This document shows positions 52,501 to 58,370 of a DNA stretch of 64,000 nucleotides, in pieces (positions within the stretch are counted from its first letter, which is position 1; each line of letters begins with the position of its first letter). Source of the stretch: Sepioteuthis lessoniana (Eukaryota > Mollusca > Cephalopoda > Myopsida > Loliginidae). The notes under the pieces were generated by a model that searched no databases, was not told the DNA's origin, and saw only the letters and a program-made list of their open reading frames with translations. The position numbers and the translations under genes are program-made. Location of the stretch: positions 79,556,316-79,620,315 of the forward strand of contig OY757921.1 of assembly GCA_963585895.1 (NCBI GenBank), given 5' to 3'.

Positions 52501-55500
52501 AAGTACGCCTATCTTTGTACTTTGCAGCTGATATTTTGGAGAAAAAATTATATATATATATATATATATATATTGCCTATTCCTTTTGTTTCTTTGATTC
52601 TTGTTTTCTGTTACTCCGCTTGTGACTGTTACAGTTTCTTTACTTAAATTGAATAATCACCATTATCAAAATATACAGCTGTCTATATATAAGAAAATCT
52701 TTATTTTTTTGTTTGTGAAATTGTTTCATGGGGACCTCTATTATCTCATTTCTTCTTTTTCTTTGTTCTTTCTTTTACATTGCTTTCCCTTTCTTTAGTC
52801 TTATTTTTCTTATCATACAATAAACAATTCAATACATGCGTATTATTAAGGCTAGAAAAATAATCCCCTCAAATATTATGTGATATTAGATATGCTTGTA
52901 CTTTATCGTAAGGAATTTTTGCTTATCTATTATGAGTCAAGCGCTTGAATCAAACATTTTCCTTTAGTATTGAAATTCCCTTAATTCAAGGAAAGAAATT
53001 GCACAGAGAAGGGTCAGCTTTGAGTTACTGGGGAATGGAGTTCTAGTGCTGTAGTGGCCCTGGACCTTGCTGTCCAGTTTAAGCTAATTAGGTATTTGTG
53101 CCTGGACCATGTTTGGCTCATCAGGCTTTAAATGAGCTGATGACCAGCAAAGTCAAGCAGGGCTCGAGCCTCAACTCATGCTCAACCTTCTCCTCCTCTA
53201 AATCCCCACTATAATTGACCTTTGTGTCAAGTCCTGTCTGGTGGGAGGCAGAGACAAATATCACTGTAGTGGCCCTTAAATTATATTACTAACATCTCTA
53301 CAAATATAAACAAGATTTGATGAACACATGCAACTTTTAAAATGATCAGATTGTGAGAAGGATTATGTGTGTCAGGCAAAAACCCTTCACCCAACATTTC
53401 ATTTATTTTTTAATAAGCTCTCTCTAATTGAGATACATCTTACGAGATGCATATGATAAGTTACCAAACTTTTTTTGTATGGGCACTTTTATTGATAGTA
53501 CACACATGAAACTCTAGTCCCCTTTGAAGTAATCTCCTCTGGCTACAATGCACTTATTGTACCATTCCAACAACTTCTGGAAGGCCCCATGGAAGTCCTC
53601 TTGTGTGAACGTGTCAATGACCTTTGTCACAGCCTCTTTCATCTCCTCAATTGTCTCATAACGACAGCCTCTGAGCTTAGGGAATAAGTAAAAGTCACAG
53701 GGAGCAAGATCTGGACTATAGGGAGGCTGAGGAACTGTGTTGATGCCCATCTTGGTCAAATAGTCTGTGACAAGGATGGAGTTGTGGACTGGTGCATTGT
53801 CCTGGTGGAAATGCCACTGACCCGATTTGAAGAGTGCTGGCCTCTTCCCTAGGAATCTCTTCCTGAACTCCCTTAAAACCTCAACATAGTAACCCTAACC
53901 CTAACCTTTTGGCCAGTCAACTCTGGTGTTCTGACTTCCTGACTCCTCCCACACCTCTCATCATCCCTCACAGACTCCCTGCCTTCCTTGAATCTCTTAT
54001 GCCACTGAAAAACTGATGCTCGATTCATGCAAGATGGTTGAAAAGCAGTCTGAAGCATTCCATACGTTTCTGTGGCATATTTTCCAAATTTAAAACAGAA
54101 TTTTATTGCATATCATTCTTCTAAAGTGTCCTCACGTCCAGATTGCATTTTTGAAATTCACCAGCTGTGACAATCAAGCTTTAGTAGGATGTATTCCAAT
54201 TCCTACTGTAGGTGTTCATTTGAAGCTGAAATCATAAAAATTGGTCAGTTATCTCATAAGATGTATAGCAATAACATACTGAATTTTCAAGAGTCTACAA
54301 CAATTTTAAATGCCCATACAAAAAAATCTGGAAACTTATCGGATGGACCTCGTACTTAGGTATTCACCCAATTCCTCTATGCAGCAGGGTTTGACACAAA
54401 GTTAATTCTTAAGCATAGTATGTGACAGGTTTAAATTCAGAATTTTCCTTCTCCTTGACTGATTGCTATACTGAGGTTAAAGAGCCCTGTTTGCCCTACT
54501 ATTTACCCATAGCTAGAAGGAGAATAGTTGGTGGATTCTTGCCTTTCCTAAGAGTATTAGCGCTATGCGAAATACAAACAATCTCTTCTAGGATTTAAAC
54601 TCTGGTTGCTGTGTATATTTTTCTATTTTTTTAGCTATTTTTTTGTGAATTGATTTACTATGACCAGAAAATCCGGCAAACACTTACGCACAACTTACGG
54701 AAACACTGGACAGCTGTTTCAACCTTATTAGGTCTCATTAGCAGTGTATACTGTGATCTCCACCACTGGAGATCAAACCAGCAACCACAGATTGCAGAAC
54801 CAAAACTCTACAACTGAGCCAACAGTCCATGTCACACACAAGTGACGCCAAATTAACTAGTCATTGTAATTGTGCAGCCAATTAACCTGAATGTGTCTTG
54901 TAAGTTACATCTGTACTCTTTACAGAGGACACAGTCACCTCCAGGGCCAAGTCTTCCCAAGAGGATTAGAAATACGCATCTGCCTAATTATTATGACCTC
55001 AAGGGCAAGGATATAGATGTATATTTTTCATTTTTCTTTTAGTAGAGGAATTACATTGTAAATTGAATTACCTGGTTGCTATGTGTTTTTTATGACAATA
55101 ACCATCATACTATGGGTGGATCTTATAAGCTGTCAAATCCAGTATATATCTAGATTTTGCATGTATCTATTTACCTAACCCCTCTGTCACGGGCAGAATA
55201 TGACATAAGATCAATTTTTAAGCTGAGTAATGCTGTTTTGAATTCAGAGTTTTCCTTCTTCTAGACTGGTTACCTGACAAAGACTAAAAATCCCAGTCTG
55301 TCCTACTATTTTACCTATAGCTGGAGGGAAAACCAATGGATTCATGCCTTTCCCAAGGGCATTAACATGCAGTGAAATACAAACAGCCTCATCCAGGGTT
55401 TGAACTTGGGTTGGTGATTCTATTTCCTACAATGATAACCGTTACACTAAGTGCTCCTCCTAGATTTTGCATGTAATATGAATTTGGGGGTCAACTTTTA

Positions 55501-57040
55501 GATTTTTGAAAGTACAAGTATCCAGCATTTTGAATGTATTTTGGGTTTAATGGTTTCCTTTTCTTTCCTCTTTCTCAGGTTATTCCTGGTCGTTTCTTTC
55601 TACTATGCTCCCTGGACGAACTGATAATGCCTGCAGGAAAGAATTTGAGAGGCTAAAAAAATGGCAGTCACAGTCGGAATATGTTAAAAGACAAAGTGTA
55701 AGATTTTCCATTTCAAAAGATTAAAAGTTCAGGCACTTAGATAATATTTTCAACATAATTTTACAAATATATTTTAAGGGTAATTAAGAAAAAATTTTGA
55801 ATTAAGAACAGCAAACTATGAAACTATATATTTTTTAAATAAAATGTTCAGTTCTTATATGGTATTTAAATAGTTGTACCTGTTATAAAATATATTTTAA
55901 GGGTAATAAGGAAAAAATCTTGAATTAAGAACAGCAAACTATGAAACTATATATTTTTTTGATAAAATGTTCAGTTCTTATATGGTATTTAAATAGTTGT
56001 ACCTGTTATAAAATATATTTCAAGGGTAATTAAGGAAAAATTTTGAATTAAGAACAGCAAACTATGACATTATATATTTTTTTGATATAATGTTCAGTTC
56101 TTATATGGTATTTAAATAGTTGTACCTGTTATAAAATGGGTTTTTATATAGTTTCTCTCATAGAAATTTAGTGTATTATTAATACTAGGGTAAGTCAAAA
56201 GTTTTGCAATATTTTCGTAAAGTAAAGCAAAATTCATTAACTCCAGATGCTTTTGCCAAGGTTTTGAAGGTGACAAACCACACTGGAGTGTGAGATGCCA
56301 GGCTCACCTGATACTTGCCAGATTTGCCTCTATAACATGGACTGTGACCTCAAAATTCACCTTTTTATTCCTACTTGACCTTGCCTGATTGTCAAGGTCC
56401 TTGCAACCCAAGCAAAATTTCTTGAACCATTTGGTTATTGTACTGTGATAAACTGGGCCTTTACCTTTCACACAATGTTTTTGATTGCTTTTGCAACAAT
56501 ATGGCTTAGTTCGGACTTGTAAAGCACAAGTTCCTGAATCAGACTACATTGCACATTCATCTGTGTGGCTTTCATGTCACACATAGAGTGAATGAAATGC
56601 ACAATGTGTCAGTGTACCAATTATCATGATACTACCAACAGTGGGTACCTAACATGGTTTGATCATCTAATAGATGTGCTGCAAAACAGCACGTACCAAA
56701 ATATTGCAAAACTTTTGACTTCCCCTAGTATTTTTTTAGTGTAGTATAAATAATGATACTGCCAGAAATTTTATACGAGACTTATTTGCAATACACTTCA
56801 TGATAAAAGAAAAAGAAAATTATTTGTAAAAAGGAATTTGTTTACACATTTTTATTGGTCAGTTTTTTCATTAGATTAAAATTTCTTTTGATTTTTCGTT
56901 AAAATCCACTTGGCTTTAAATCTTAATTATCAGTAAAAACTCCAAGTCTTTAAAAAGCTCCACACTTTCATGTCTGACAATTCACATATTTTTAGATAAA
57001 ATTTGTTTATACTATTGCTGTATACCATTTTGATTGATTT

Positions 57041-57072
<32 letters not shown>

Positions 57073-58318
57073 ACACAGGGTGCAATGGGTCAGTTGTTGT
57101 CTAAATTAGACAAAATTGAAAATACCACTGACATCTCATTTTATCAGATACCAAAATTACCTGAAAATATATTGAAATACGATACAGGGTGGAATGATAA
57201 AATTGTCGTCCTAAAGAAAACAACACTACAGCTTTATTTTAAAACTTTTACTCAAAAAATCAATTCAGGTAAGTTGATTATGTAGTAGAGCTGACATCTA
57301 TTCAATGTAGCCGCCTTTAGCCTCAATCACTGCCTCGATACGGATCTGGAACTGGGAGCATGCCTTTTCCACAAGCGCCTGTGGGAGCTCGGCGAATACT
57401 CGGTGGATGGTGGCGATCAGGCTGGCTTTGGTGTTGTGGGAGGTCATGTCGGTGATGTTCTCGATGTATGACCAAACGAAGTAGTCCAGTGGGTTCAGGT
57501 TGGGGGAGGAGAGGGGCCAGTGAGAGAAGGGTACAAAGTTGTAGCACTCCTTCTGAAGCCAAGCCTGGGTCTCTTTGGACTTGTGGGCCGGCACCGAGTC
57601 CTGCTGCCACACCCAGGGTCAGCCACCGGCCACCTGATTGCACCAGGGGATCACCACACCCTTCAGCACATCCAGGTACACTTTGGTGTTGACTTTCAAG
57701 CCGACTTCGAAGATGTGAGATAGCATGATGTGGCCCTCACTTGAAACCACACCAAAGACCATAACCGTCACCAGAAACTTTGTTTTCATAAGTTTGTCCA
57801 AAAGTATTGCAGCACAATCTTTCCATTTGTCCTTGATGACTTGTGATCAAAATTAACTCTTTTTTTTTAAATCTTGTATGAAAAATAATGAATGTCTTCA
57901 TGCTCTACCTACTCAGACACTCCCATGTCCCTGAATATGAACTTGATTGACTTGCTGGGATCATTGTCATTCATGGTCTAGATCTCATTAACAAATTCAA
58001 TTTGATGGTCTCTGATAAAAAAAAGAACTGAATTTGATCACAAGCTATCAAGGACAAGAGGAAAGACTGTGCTACAGTATATATAAATTTGTAATCACCT
58101 TTGGACATCTAACTCTTTTTGAATCATCTGTCCTCAGATTGACCCTGAACACTCTGAAACTTCCTGTGTGAATGCCAAGATGTACAGCATACTGTTTCTA
58201 AATTCCTAGAAGAGTAAACTGCTTTCCTCACAAACAGTGATCAACTGATTTTTGTTTGCTGTACAGTAGACGATGCCTAAAAATAAACAAAGCACATGCG
58301 CAACCCTCTGTATGTGTA

Positions 58319-58370
<52 letters not shown>

